From: Adineta vaga | Taxonomy: Eukaryota; Rotifera | Length of the DNA stretch: 64,000 bases | Direction: 5' to 3' | Assembly (NCBI GenBank): GCA_021613535.1 | Contig: CP075495.1 | Span: 14,074,001 to 14,138,000, forward strand | Part shown: in pieces, positions 30,592-43,300 of the stretch | Layout: each line of letters starts with the position of its first letter | Position numbering within the stretch: the first letter of the stretch is position 1 | Program-made: the position numbers and the translations under genes | The notes under the pieces: generated by a model | The model's input: only the letters and a program-made list of their open reading frames with translations | What the model was told of the DNA's origin: nothing | Database searches by the model: none

Positions 30592-31964
30592 ATGGTTGCT
30601 ACATATGGACAACGACAACGAGTAGAAATTTTGTTTATTTACTTAGAAATAATATGAGATCCTTCTTTTTTTGTTTTGTTTTATTAGAGTAAACTTCGAT
30701 TTCTCATGGGTATCAATGGTCTTTTATTAGCCTTAGCTATCTTTATTATTATATCTATGTCAATCTATTGGGGTTTTTTTGAAGAATGGACGATTTGGAC
30801 AGATTACACAATGGCTTGGGTATGATTCAGTTTTCTTACGAAATACAAATGATTGATTCTGATTTTGTTTAGGTTGAATTCAATTTTTTTATCTATTATT
30901 GGGATCGTTTGACTATCACTCGTACTTATCTTGCATTTATTTATATTTATGGTTTTGTTCTTTTGATAAGTAAGAAATTTCATAAGAAAGAGAAATGAAT
31001 TTTTTATTTATCGTCTTTGAATTTTCAGTTATTGTTTTACAAATTCATGCATTTCGTCGTCGAAATATATTTCTTATGGAATATGTTCCATATTCTTTGT
31101 TTGCTTTATCATTAACGATCTTGGGTGGTTTAGTGTTGGTTTGCTGTAACAATGATTAATATGAATGCCGGTTTTTTAACAAAAGAAACATTTTTACTGG
31201 AAAGACTTCGATTTAAAGGAAATGCTTTTAAAGAATTAAAATATCGAGAAGAATCATTTCAATTAGTTACATCAGGTCGTGTACCGCCACGTGTTTTTAT
31301 ATTAACAGCTTTTGTTAATCAGTAAGAAAAAAAAAGTATTCAACGAAATTCACTATTGTTCTTTCGAAATACTTTAGACGTCAACGCGATTTTCATTGTT
31401 GTGGTTGGAATTCTTATTTAGATTATGCAAATTCAATGAAAACTGATCTACCTGATACATGTTGTCATAAAGTATAGATTTATCGATTAAAGTTTCTTTG
31501 TATTTTCTTTTCTTTTTTCATTCTAGTATGAAACACGTTTTGGTTGTGGAAAAAATATGTTAATTAATCCTGATCCAAAAATTGTCAATACACGTGGTTG
31601 TGGTCCATTAATGATATATTGGTATCGGCGAGGATTTTGGGAGAATATTTTTATGGGTTTATTTGGTATATTTACTGGTGTTTATGTTTTATTTGTATTT
31701 CAACAAAATCGAAATGAATTTATACATTTACGTGATGAATGTGATGATCGTAAACGTATTTTATATTCGCATTCCATGGCATCGCTTCGTTCAATGAATA
31801 GTAATCCAATGAAACAACAAATGAAATCAGGTTTACCACGTTATTCATATAATGGTATGCGTGGTTCGCCATCCTATGGTGGTACATCAACTGGCTATGA
31901 TTCAGATAACAATAGTGCAAGTGTTCTTTATCAACCACGTGTTGGATATAATCCAAAAATTTAA
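30592..31964 (+). CDS. Tetraspanin, with an apparent one-base frameshift in TM3
   Basis: Four-pass membrane scaffold protein. ATG 30592 opens a tiny exon (MVATYGQRQR) spliced to SKLRFLMGINGLLLALAIF (TM1). TM2 is LAFIYIYGFVLL/IIVLQIHAF, TM3 is FALSLTILGGLVLV. The large loop has the tetraspanin CCG signature (FHCCGWNSYLDYA), then PDTCCHK, FGCGKN and RGCGPL, giving the paired cysteines expected. TM4 is IFMGLFGIFTGVYVLFVF, followed by a long (about 90 residue) cytosolic tail rich in Ser/Tyr/Gly. At 31138-31142 the sequence ttggtttgct carries one T too many: the frame runs into a stop, whereas without the extra base it continues VAVTMINMNAGFLTKETF, a sensible end of TM3. This may be a sequencing error, a real lesion, or less likely an unusual intron. 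Confidence 0.82.
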
Positions 31965-32125
31965 TGAAATCAATTATTTGTATTTGATGCTTTTTTTCTC
32001 TCTCTCTTGTATTTGTAGATACATTTTACTGTAGTCAATTTCTTCTCATGTCAGATATTTACTCTCAATAATTGCATTCCATTTATCCGTATTGATTATT
32101 GTTTGTTTTGAAATTTGTAGATGAG

Positions 32126-34036
32126 ATGTTAGCTCAACATGAATATGATAATTCATCATCTCAAAAAAGTTGTTATAGTAGTGATACCAATGCAACAGTA
32201 TCAGTAGTACGACGATATTTAACAACAACGACAACAAATGTTATTTCATCGGCATCACGTGTACAAAATTCCATACCAAATATCAAAGTTCAATCATGTA
32301 CAAAAGACTTTCTCGAAAATCATTTTCGTGATGTAAGATAAATATTTTTGTGTTTTTTGTTTTTCTTCAATATTTTCATATAGGCCTATCCAATGTTTAA
32401 AAATCCTCGTGGACAATGTTTAATTATTAATGTATATAATATCAATGGAGCTATACGTCGTTGGTCGGATTTAGATGTGAAACTATTGAGTGATCTTTTT
32501 CGTCAATTATATTTCAATGTGATTGTTTATTCGGATTTTAATGGAGATGATCTAGGAGCTGAGGTAATAATTTAAAAATATTATTGATTTTAATAACTTT
32601 CTTTCATGACTTGTAGAATTTTATGAAAATTTTGAAACAATTCTCTCAATCAAAAGACCATGCTAATGCTCAATGTTGTATTGTATGTTTAATGAGCCAT
32701 GGAGAAGAAGGTTCATTAACAGTACAAGATGGAAAAAAAGTACATGTTTTTCTTTATGAGCAACATTCTTGAATAATAATGATATCTTTTTTTAGATCTA
32801 TCATGACCATGTTTTTGATCTATTCAGTAATGCTAATTGTCCAAATTTGGCTGGTAAACCAAAACTTTTCTTTATTCAATGTTGTCGAGATGGTAAATAA
32901 CCAAATCTTTTATTTTTTCAATAAGAATATAAATTGATTCAACTTTTAATTTAGATCCGGGTGTTGGACCTGTTGATGATGTTGGTTGTCATGTTCAAAT
33001 ACCATCAAATCCATTATATGATGATTTAGTCTTTGATGATGATGATGAATGTGATAGTATGCAACGACATCATTTGCCAACAATGACTGATATGCTCATT
33101 GCATTTCCTTCTCAAAAAGGTATACTGATTATTCTATTCAATTGAAATAATTCTTCAAAAAAAAATCTAATAGGTTTTACGGCATTTCGTAAACCACATG
33201 TGGGTAGTTGGTATATGAATGCTCTTGTTGATATCTTAGCACGACATGCTAAAGATACTGATCTCTGTTCAATGTTAAATATGGTTAATGGTTGTGTATC
33301 ACGTGAAGTAACAAATAAAGGAAAGAAACAAACAGCTGAATATAAATCATCATTTACAAAAAAAGCTTTCTATTTTTTTCCGGGTAAAGATTTCAAGTGT
33401 TTAATTGAATTTTTCTAGTTAGAGTTTTTTTCTTCTTCAAGGTTTAACGGGCAATCCAATTGCACCAATCGATTATTGTAAGTAAAACTTAGAAGAAGAG
33501 TTTCTGTTAACTTTCATCTTCTTTTTTTTTTCTTCCCTCTAAATAGCAATTCATTCTCGAAATGATGTGAAACGAAATGAAATGCCAACGAATCAAGTTG
33601 ATGATCATCAACATGATAGTTCATCGATTAATTACGAAACAATAAAAACATTTTTTATTGAAAATCTTTTGGATAAATGGAAATTTCTTGCACGAGAACT
33701 AGATGTAAATGAAAATGATATTGAAATGATTTCACGTGAAAATGTTTCACTAAAAGAAAAATTTTCACAAGTAAATTTTCATTTTTCTTATTCATTTAGA
33801 TTAATAGTCTTGATTTATTTCCTAGATTTTAGATATTGTTGCAAATAATCGTGAGAATAATCTTCGTCAAATACTCATTGATATGTTTAAAAGTCTCAAA
33901 CAATGTCGACGAATGTCCCATTATTGTAAATTTTTTCTTCTTCTCCTTCCTTTTTATTCCACGTCATTATTTTCATTGTGTTTTTTTAGATCAACTTCGA
34001 GAAATACTCGCACCGTTTTATTCCGATTTACAATAA
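32126..34036 (+). CDS. Caspase with C-terminal Death domain
   Basis: Cysteine protease of the caspase family (C14). About eight exons, roughly 500 residues. The N-terminus (about 70 residues, [15 protein letters not shown]...) is Ser/Thr-rich with no CARD or DED visible. The p20 part has [26 protein letters not shown], the catalytic-His motif [10 protein letters not shown] and the catalytic-Cys motif FFIQCCRDD (usual QACRG: Cys kept, Ala to Cys, Gly to Asp). The p10 part has [20 protein letters not shown] and [14 protein letters not shown]. After the catalytic domain a Death-domain-like region follows ([60 protein letters not shown]). ATG at 32126 lies 6 nt after a tttgtag acceptor-like site and 161 nt after the tetraspanin stop. 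Probably an apoptotic or innate-signalling caspase; the G-to-D change beside the active Cys leaves activity uncertain. Confidence 0.92.
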
Positions 34037-34393
34037 GTGTATTCATCCGTCCATAATGTGTGTTTTCTTTTTGTTTTCAGTATTTTATTGTTCATTTGTA
34101 CATAATTGTGAATGTATGTGTTTTTCTAAATCATTCGTTTTCTTGTTCTTTTTTATTGTCGTCTGATTATATAACTCTTGTGTTCTCGAGATAGTTCATA
34201 ATGCCAGGAAGAAAAGAAAAGAAAAGAAAAAAAAATGAAGAGAACAAAAAGAAAACTGACGCGTTCAATAAATCATATTTCCTCGTTTCTCGCTCATCGT
34301 CAGAAGGAATGAGAATGCTTTCATACAATAGATTGCCTCTTCTTTTGTTCATTCTAGATTCATTTGATTTTCAATTCCATAAAATCAAAAATC
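34037..34393. other. Gap between caspase and crooked neck
   Basis: 357 bases, no coding exon. Purine-rich AAAAGAAAAG tract at 34210-34260. A tcattctag acceptor-like site (AG 34356-34357) lies 36 nt before the next ATG. Confidence 0.5.
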
Positions 34394-37215
34394 ATGGAAG
34401 ACGAAAGACCAGCTAGAGGACCAAAAATTGTGCAGGTATGTCATTTTAATCTTTACTTTAATGGTGATTATTTTCAATATTTATTTAGGTCAAAAACAAA
34501 ATGCCTGCACCGTAAGTTTAACGAAAAATAATTAATTGTTAATCTGTTTTCTTTTTCTCTCTCTGTGAATAATAGAATTCAAATAACAGCTGAACAATTG
34601 CTACGTGAAGCAAAAGAAAAACAATTGGAATATGTTGCCCCACCACCTAAACAAAAGATTAGTGATCCAGAAGAATTAGCCGAATATCGAATGAAAAAAC
34701 GTAAAGAATTCGAAGATGCTATACGAAAAAATCGACAGAAAATGGTTAATTGGGTTAAATATGCGCATTGGGAAGAATCACAACAAGAAGTTCAACGTAA
34801 GAGTTTGTCTTTATGTAACAATTAACTAGTAATTTCTTTATTTTTTAGGTGCTCGAAGTATTTGGGAACGTGCATTAGATGTTGACTATCGTAATATTGC
34901 TCTCTGGCTCAAATATGCTGAAATGGAAATGCGTAAGTTTTCATTGAATGCTTTTTTCCGATTCTTAAACTTGAAATCCATTTATTTAGGTTACAAACAG
35001 ATCAATCATGCTCGTAATATTTGGGATCGAGCCATAGCTATATTACCACGAGCTAATCAATTATGGTATAAATATAGTTATATGGAAGAAATGCTTGCTA
35101 ATATTGCTGGTTGTCGACAAATTTTCGAACGTTGGATGGAATGGCAACCAGATGAACAAGCATGGAATACATATATTAAATTTGAATTACGTTATAATGA
35201 ATTAGAACGTGCTCGGATGATTTATGAACGTTTTGTAGTAACACATCCAGAACCAAAAAATTGGATACGTTATGCAAAATTTGAAGAACAGAATAGTTAT
35301 ATTAAATCTGCACGACGTATTTATGAACGTGCTATTGAATTTTTTGGTGAAGAACATTTAAATGAACGATTACTATTAGAATTTGCTAAATTTGAAGAAC
35401 ATCAAAAAGAACATGAACGTTGTCGAATGGTCTATAAATATGCTTTAGAACATTTACCGAAAAGTTCATGTGACGATATTTTCAAAGCATATACAATTCA
35501 TGAAAAGAAATATGGTGACCGAACTGGTATTGAAGATGTTATTACAAGTAAACGAAAATTTCAATATGAAGCGGTAAATCTTGTTTTTTTTTCTTGTTCT
35601 TGTGTTCAAATGGATAAATTTCATATGGAACATTTTGTTTAGGAATTGAAAGAAAATTCAATGGATTATGATACATGGTTTGATTATTTACGTTTATTGG
35701 AAAGTGAAGGAGATTTAGTTGTCATTCGAGAAGCTTATGAAAAAGCAATTGCACAAATACCACCAATTCAAGTATGTATCATTTGAATAGTTAAAAGAAA
35801 TAACTTGCGATTAGGGTGTTTTTCATAGATCTACTATAAAACGAATTCTTAATTATACAATTTTGTTTTATTTCTTAGGAAAAACGTTATTGGCGTCGTT
35901 ATATATATCTATGGATAAATTATGCTTTATTTGAAGAACTTGAAGCCGAAGATATTGAACGTACACGTGAAGTTTATAAAGCTTGTATAAATTTAATTCC
36001 ACATAAAAAATTTACATTCGCTAAAATTTGGTTATACTACGCTCATTTTGAAATTCGTCAAAAAGAATTAGCATCAGTTCGAAAAATTCTTGTAAGTATT
36101 TTGAATGCTCCATCTTCATATATTTTTTCTTTATCGATAAATACTGTTTGTTCGAATAGGGTGCAGCAATTGGTATGTGTCCAAAAGATAAATTATTCCG
36201 TGGTTATATCGATTTAGAAATTCAATTGAGAGAATTTGATTATTGTCGAAAATTGTATGAAAAATTTCTCGAATTCGGTCCTGATAATTGTACAACATGG
36301 ATTAAAGTAAACAATTACATTTCACTTCGATTTATTTTCTAATTTTCTTGTTAATAGTTTGCTGAATTAGAAAGTATTCTTGGTGATGTTGAACGTGCAC
36401 GTTCTATCTATGAACTTGCCGTCGAACAATCAAGACTTGATATGCCGGAATTATTATGGAAAGCATTTATTGATTTCGAAATTGAACAACAAGAATATGA
36501 TCGTGCAAGAAGATTATATAGTAAATTATTGAAAAAAACTCAGCATGTTAAAGTAAGATGAAAAATAAAATAGATTACTTTGTATTTTTTATTTGTAATA
36601 ACAAAAAAAAATAGGTTTGGCTTAGTATGGCACAATTTGAAGCATCAATTGATGAATCTGATTCAATCGATCGTACACGTGATGTCTTCGAACAAGCTTA
36701 TAAAACTCTTCGAACAGCAAATGATAAAGAAGAACGTTTAATGCTCGTCGAACATTGGCTCAATTTTGAAGTAAATATACAAAACTTTGAAATGGATTTT
36801 AAGCAACTTGATTTTGATATTTTATAGAAAGAAAAAGGTACGAAAGAAAATATTGCTCGTGTCGAGAAAATGTTTCCAACACGTCGAAAACAACGACGAA
36901 AAATTCTCACGGAAGATGGAGTAAGTTGGATTAATATTTTGTTCAATATCAAAACGAAAATATTTTGTTATTTAGATTCCATCAGATCAATGGGAAGAAT
37001 ATACACAATTGGTCTTTCCTGATGATGAAGCTGTTCAACCTCATAAGAAATTGTTAGATATGGCTAAACGATGGAAAAAAGGTCAAGATGATGTTTCTGC
37101 ACCAGCTAATGAACTAACAACACCAACACCAACACCAACAACAACACAAGTGGAAGATGATGTTCCATTACCAGAAGCGCATGTTGATGATGATGAGATG
37201 AATGATGAATCTTAA
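34394..37215 (+). CDS. CRNKL1: Crooked neck (CRNKL1/Clf1), HAT-repeat spliceosome protein
   Basis: Core component of the NineTeen/Prp19-associated complex that acts during spliceosome activation. Starts [20 protein letters not shown], then [20 protein letters not shown] and the [20 protein letters not shown] segment diagnostic of this family. HAT repeats run almost to the end, each with W..Y...E and A R.I(Y/W)ERA motifs (for example [58 protein letters not shown]). About twelve exons with 45-90 nt introns; total near 690 residues, as in animals. The C-terminus is acidic after a PTPTPTTTQ run. Stop at 37215, only 137 nt before the UNC80 ATG. Confidence 0.96.
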
Positions 37216-37352
37216 TTTGTTGCTGTTGTTTTTTTCCTTTTTGTGATGAAGATATTTGTACTGTATTTTTCTTTATCACTTTGGATGAAAGAAACCCTGT
37301 GAAAAAAAAGCAAATTTCTTACTCTGTTGTAGATTTATTTTCTTGATATAAA

Positions 37353-40300
37353 ATGCCGAAACAACGTACACAGACGACGACATTAAATTCATCAACAACT
37401 AATCCAACAAGTCGTCATCGTGATACTTTACCAAAAGCGAATACATCATCAGACAATGAAGATGTCATTCCTATTCCTATACAAATTTTTCTCTGGCGAC
37501 AGAGCAAGTAAGTAGAAAAGAAATGAAAAATATCTTTGTTTTTTATTTGACTATCTTACATTTTTTCTAGTCCATTCATTAAACAAAAATTTGGTAATCT
37601 TACCGATGCTTCGGCTATTGTAAGTTTAATACTTAGTTCGAAATTGAAAAAGAATCATTTCTATTTGTAGAGTTTTGACCGTGTTCTTGTTCAGAATGTT
37701 TCACATGGTTTATCACCTAGTCTTAGTGATGCTATTGCTAGTATTCCTCGATGGTTATTAAACAAAGTGGTAGGTTGATGATTTACTTCTATTTAGAAGA
37801 ATAGAATGAAACGAAGATAAATAATCCATTGATTTCTTTTTTTCAGGCATTTCCACATGTCATGCATGCATGTTCAGCAGCTATTGAACATAATCTTCAT
37901 TCAATTCAACAACAACCTTTAGCTAGTAATCATCCATCTTTACTTGTTTCTTCCTCATTATCTCTTTCTCCTTCTGCTTCAACTCAACTTCAAGTTCCTG
38001 CTAGTCATCAATTACCTGCAAGTACTCCTAATTTACCGTTACCTCTTGGTCCAGCACCTTCTATTGCTGAAAATCAATCGAGTAATCATCCAGTAGTATT
38101 ACGTGCCCAATCAGCAACACATAGTATTGGCAGTTACTCATCAATAACAAATAAACTAAGCGCAACGGAAACTCGTCTTTTCCATACATTACATTATCTA
38201 ATCTTAGATGCACCTAGTCAAAATACAAATACATCTAATCTAAGTGAACAACTTTTACCTTTAAATACAATACAATTATTTATTTACTTGTTTATTCCGT
38301 ATATTCATACTTATTTACAGAGTAATGAAAAGGAATTTTTAACTAATTCAGAACTTATACAAGGCATGCGACATATTTGGCAACCATTACTAGAATATCG
38401 TCAACCAAATATTCGAATGTTTAGTTCATTTGTAAAACCAATTATTCCATCATATGCATCACCAAATGAAAATGGTGATTATCTTTCGACAATACATGAT
38501 TCTCAACAGCAACAACAACAGCAATCACTTCAACAACAAACATTTTATATTAATAATAATAAACGCAATCGTCTATCAGTATTAGTTGAATCACCAACAC
38601 CGGTTCCAACAACAACACGGGCAATTCTTGAAGAAGTCGAAGAAGATCAACAATCGCAAGGTTCACCAGCATTACCATCATCATCTCATCCATTAAATAC
38701 ACATGATTATTCTACACTATTACCAAGATCCATTTCAGAAAAACAACCATTATCAGATTTGACCAATCAGCCAACAATGATGGCACCCATTGTTAGTAGT
38801 GAAGGAAGTAGCACAAGTTTATTTCAACCTACACCAATAAAAAAAGAACATAAATCTACTTCATCGGTTTTGGCCGATTCAGATACAACAACAAATAATT
38901 CAATTACTGATCTTAGTGCATATGGAACATCGAGTGCAGCAAAACCACGAGCACCATTAGTACATATGAGTTCAATCTGTTCAATTTCAGATTCAAGTCG
39001 TTTAACAACATCACCACAGAGTCCAGGTAGAAATTTTGCAATAAACTATCGCATCTTGTTTAAATATTTCATTTTATTTCTAGTTGATAAATTTAATATT
39101 TTACCCGGTGGACCTGGTTCATCATCATCATCCGCATCAACACCATCTGTTCTTTTACCATTACATTGTTCTCAATGTCAACAACCAGTATTTGCTCCTC
39201 ATCATCCTCCTGGCATTCCATATATTTGCTCAAGTTGTACAGCCATGAAAACAACATCTATACCAAAAGCATCTCTTCAAATATCGGATCTTCCATTTGT
39301 TTCATTACGATCACCATTAACACAAAAAGAATCCATGCCAACATCGCGACGTCATAGTTCAATCGTACCGAAAAATCGGACAAGTCAACGTTCATCAGAA
39401 TTACTTTTACTTGCGACTTATTTCGATATTGGAATCTTACGTACATTATTTAGTCCATCATGGTTAACCGATGGATACTTATGGTGTTTAGAATATTTAC
39501 ATAAACGTATTATTGATATCTCAGATGAGATACTTTCCGATGCTTTAATGAATGGAACATTACCAATAAATATTCTTCGATTTAAAAGTCTTTCGATTCC
39601 TCAATTAAATATTGGTACTGAACAAGATTATCAAGAATATTTGAAAAATATCTATTTCAATGAACAAGTTACAAATGATATTATTGAACAACAATGCATG
39701 ATGGCTGGAACAGGCGATACATCAGCATCAACATCTGTTAGACAACCTGCCACATTATTAAATGTACCATTTAAATATTTCGCTGGTAGAAGTCCGTATA
39801 CAGGAAAACATAGTCAAAAATATGATAATTTTTACAAGAAAATTAGGTAAGACTAAGATTGAATTGTATTTTGCTTTTTCTTTATAAATTAACATTTTTA
39901 TTTTCTTATAAAAATTTAAAAGAGAAAAACAATTATTGGCTAAAGGGTAATTTTGATATTCTAATAGAATGAACATACACTATGATTCTCATTGGTTTGC
40001 AAGAACATTTTCATAAAGAATTGCAAATCTATGAGAAAGATTACTTATCCCTATTCTTTCTTTTGTCTTTATTTGTTACTACTCATCCATTACTTTGCAA
40101 TACTTTTTTTTCTAATTTGTTTTTAGTAAAATTCGCTATATTGATGAAGAAGGTATTGAACATTTGGATTTGGCAACCAATGATCGTCGTGATCATCCAC
40201 TAACATCATCGAAAAGCAGTCGACTTCTTCTTGCCGATCCTGCTTTACTTTTACTTAAAACTACAACAGTCGCTGCTTCTGATCGTTCTCAAATAACTTC

Positions 40301-43300
40301 AGCAGCAACTACCGCTGCTGCAGTCGCTGCAGCCGCCACAACTGCCAATACAGCTCGGCAATCTATCGATAGTATACTAAATGCAACGAATTTGACTACT
40401 TCAAAATTGACAACATCACTGCCAGGAACCAATTTAAATACAATGAAGACATACAGTGTTAGTGATTCGGAAATAAATTACAAATTTTTAGAAGAAATCG
40501 AAGAAGCACAAGGTTCTAGTGCATATATTAATCGAAGTGGTACGATTAATTTCGGTGTTGTTCTTGCTGGAATTCATGCTGTTATATGTAAAGAACATCA
40601 TTTGAAAGTTTGTGAATTAGTTATGAATATTCTTGATGTTCTATTGGGTTTGGCTGTTATATCATCGTCCGAAGATGATATGCATAAAAAACAATTATTA
40701 ACTGTTGGTAATAGTGGAACAACTGCAGGCGATGAACATGTTGAAGAATGGTTAAAACAAATTGATGCAAAAGAAGAAGAAAAATTTCAATTAGCAGTAG
40801 ATATTACACTTCGGTAAGAAATGAAAATTTAGTTTGAAAAAGATTTGATATTGAATCTTTAATTTATAGAATTATCAAACGATTGGGTTGCCCGAATTGT
40901 CAACCACGTGGTCGGAGTTTTACGGCTGATCAATTACGTGGTAAAGTTCGATTATCCTTAAATAAATTACGTTTATTAAATCAACACCGATTTGAAAAGT
41001 AAATAGATCAATCACTTATCTTATATTCAATTCATTTCACTCTTTATTAGATATTTTCTCAATTTAACAAACCATGGTGATCTTGTTCATATTCTTGATA
41101 TATTTCATGCATTATGTGGTTACTGTTCCGAATCCAATATTGGTCTTGCTCATTACTCACCATATAGTAAAAAAAGGATTTTTTTTGTAATAACAATTTT
41201 AGTAAATTCATTGTTTTTCCTTAGTTCCAACGAAATCCGATGCGAATTCTCGACAAACTTATTCGAATAATTTTGGTAATACACATCTTGGTGTTGGACC
41301 TAAAGGAATCGATGGATTTATTTTAAATATTATATTTAAACCATTTGTTACACGTTTAATTATGATGAAAGAATATTTAATGAGTTCAGAAAATGTTGCT
41401 TTATATGGAGAATGTCGAGCATTTCTATCATGCATCAAAGAAAATCATGGTGGAATATTTCGTCTAGTTGTTTTTTCATCATTACTTGATCCAGAGAAAA
41501 AACTAAAAGCTTTTCAACAACAAGAAGCAAATACAAAATTGAAAACGAAAGGACCTCATAGTTTTGTTCGTCAAGATGGAACAACTAGTAGTGGAAAAAG
41601 AGTAGGTTTTCTTTTGAAATCAAATTAATTTGAATTGTTTATGTTTGTTATACTTCAAGGCTCCACTTAAACGTGATCTTTCTGATGATAATGATTTTGA
41701 ACGACACGGAAGTACAGGACAACAATTGCAAACAGTAGGAATTGATGAAACATCAATACCAAATATAGCAGCATCAACTTTTAGTATCAAAATGAAAAGT
41801 AATAAAGGGAAATTTAATTTTGAATTTGAATTTGAATGATCTGTTTTTTTTGCAGATGCTCGAGCACGAGCTGGATCATTGATTGGTGGTGATGATCATA
41901 GTTTATACACTCATCAAGAAGAAAGTTTATATGTTGATTTAACACTTGTTCGATTGGGTTTATTACGGTTAAATTTCATGATGGAATCATGTCCACCTGG
42001 TTCATTACCTGATCCACAATTCTTAAACAGTCTTTTAGTTCTTGTTCGTATTCTAAAAATCATCTGCTTTTGTAAATAGAGAAAAGAATATCTGTTTGTA
42101 GGATTCACCAGTCATATCAAAAGCTGCATATCTCGTTGAATGTGCACATTTTGTTCGTCGATGTTCATTAGGTCAATGGCCAGAATGGATGCGGATTAAT
42201 ATGACAACATTTCGTCCGCATGAATCGTATGCTGCTCGTACAACAGGAAATATGAATGCACGTTTAACAAAATTATATCAAGCCGCTGCAGCACGAATGT
42301 TCTATATTTGGGGTGAAGTAAGTGATTGATAATATTCTTTTGAAAAATAAAATCAATTCATCATAAATCAATTGTAATAAAAGGCTCTTTCATCACAACT
42401 TGAAACTATATTAGACAATGAACAACAACAACAAAAAGCAGCAGAGAATGCGAATGAAACAGGAGGAGGAGGAGCAGGAGGAGCGACATTTTGGAATAGT
42501 GATGAAACATATGAAGATTATTATAATGAAGGTAGACATGCATGAGATTCATTGTTGTATTTCATCAGCTTTATGTCTCGATATATATATATCTATCTGT
42601 CTGTCTGTGTATATGCGTGTAATTATATATTCATGTTTGATTTTCACTCGGAAAATTCAGAGATAATCACGAATTTCTGTATTTTGTATTTTAGCAATTG
42701 TTAATCGCTCAGGTCATGATTGTCCATATTCATTACGTGTTATTTCTTGTTTACTGCTCTATGAAATTACATCATTTTTACGCGAAACATATGAAACCTT
42801 ACCAAAACTTTCTTCAATGCCATCAGCAAGCGGTAGTCATCGTCAACAACAACCACCACAGCAGCAACAACAACATCGGTCAAATAATCAACCTACTAGT
42901 GCACCACCCACTCTTATTGAAACATCATCAACTTTGACGGATAAACGTTCAAATGATCGAATACGTATGGGTAGTGTTGTATCTCAAAATTCAAATCGAA
43001 GTTCAGCATCAATATCAAGTGATCATCCTGGACGTAAGCTTTTCTTTATTTCATTAAATTTCATTTGGTTTTTGCAATCCTTAACCACTTAGTTTCACCG
43101 CAAGCGTCATCAGCAACGATTCCACCTGTACTGAGTACAATTCCAGCTACAGTTATCAATATGAATCCATTGTTATCTGGTGAACGACATATTAGTTTTG
43201 CTGTTAATAAAGAAAATGATTCAAATGAAAGTAATCATACAGCATTATTAATGAATGATGACGATGGAGTAGTAATTATCGATGGAAATTCATCATCAGG

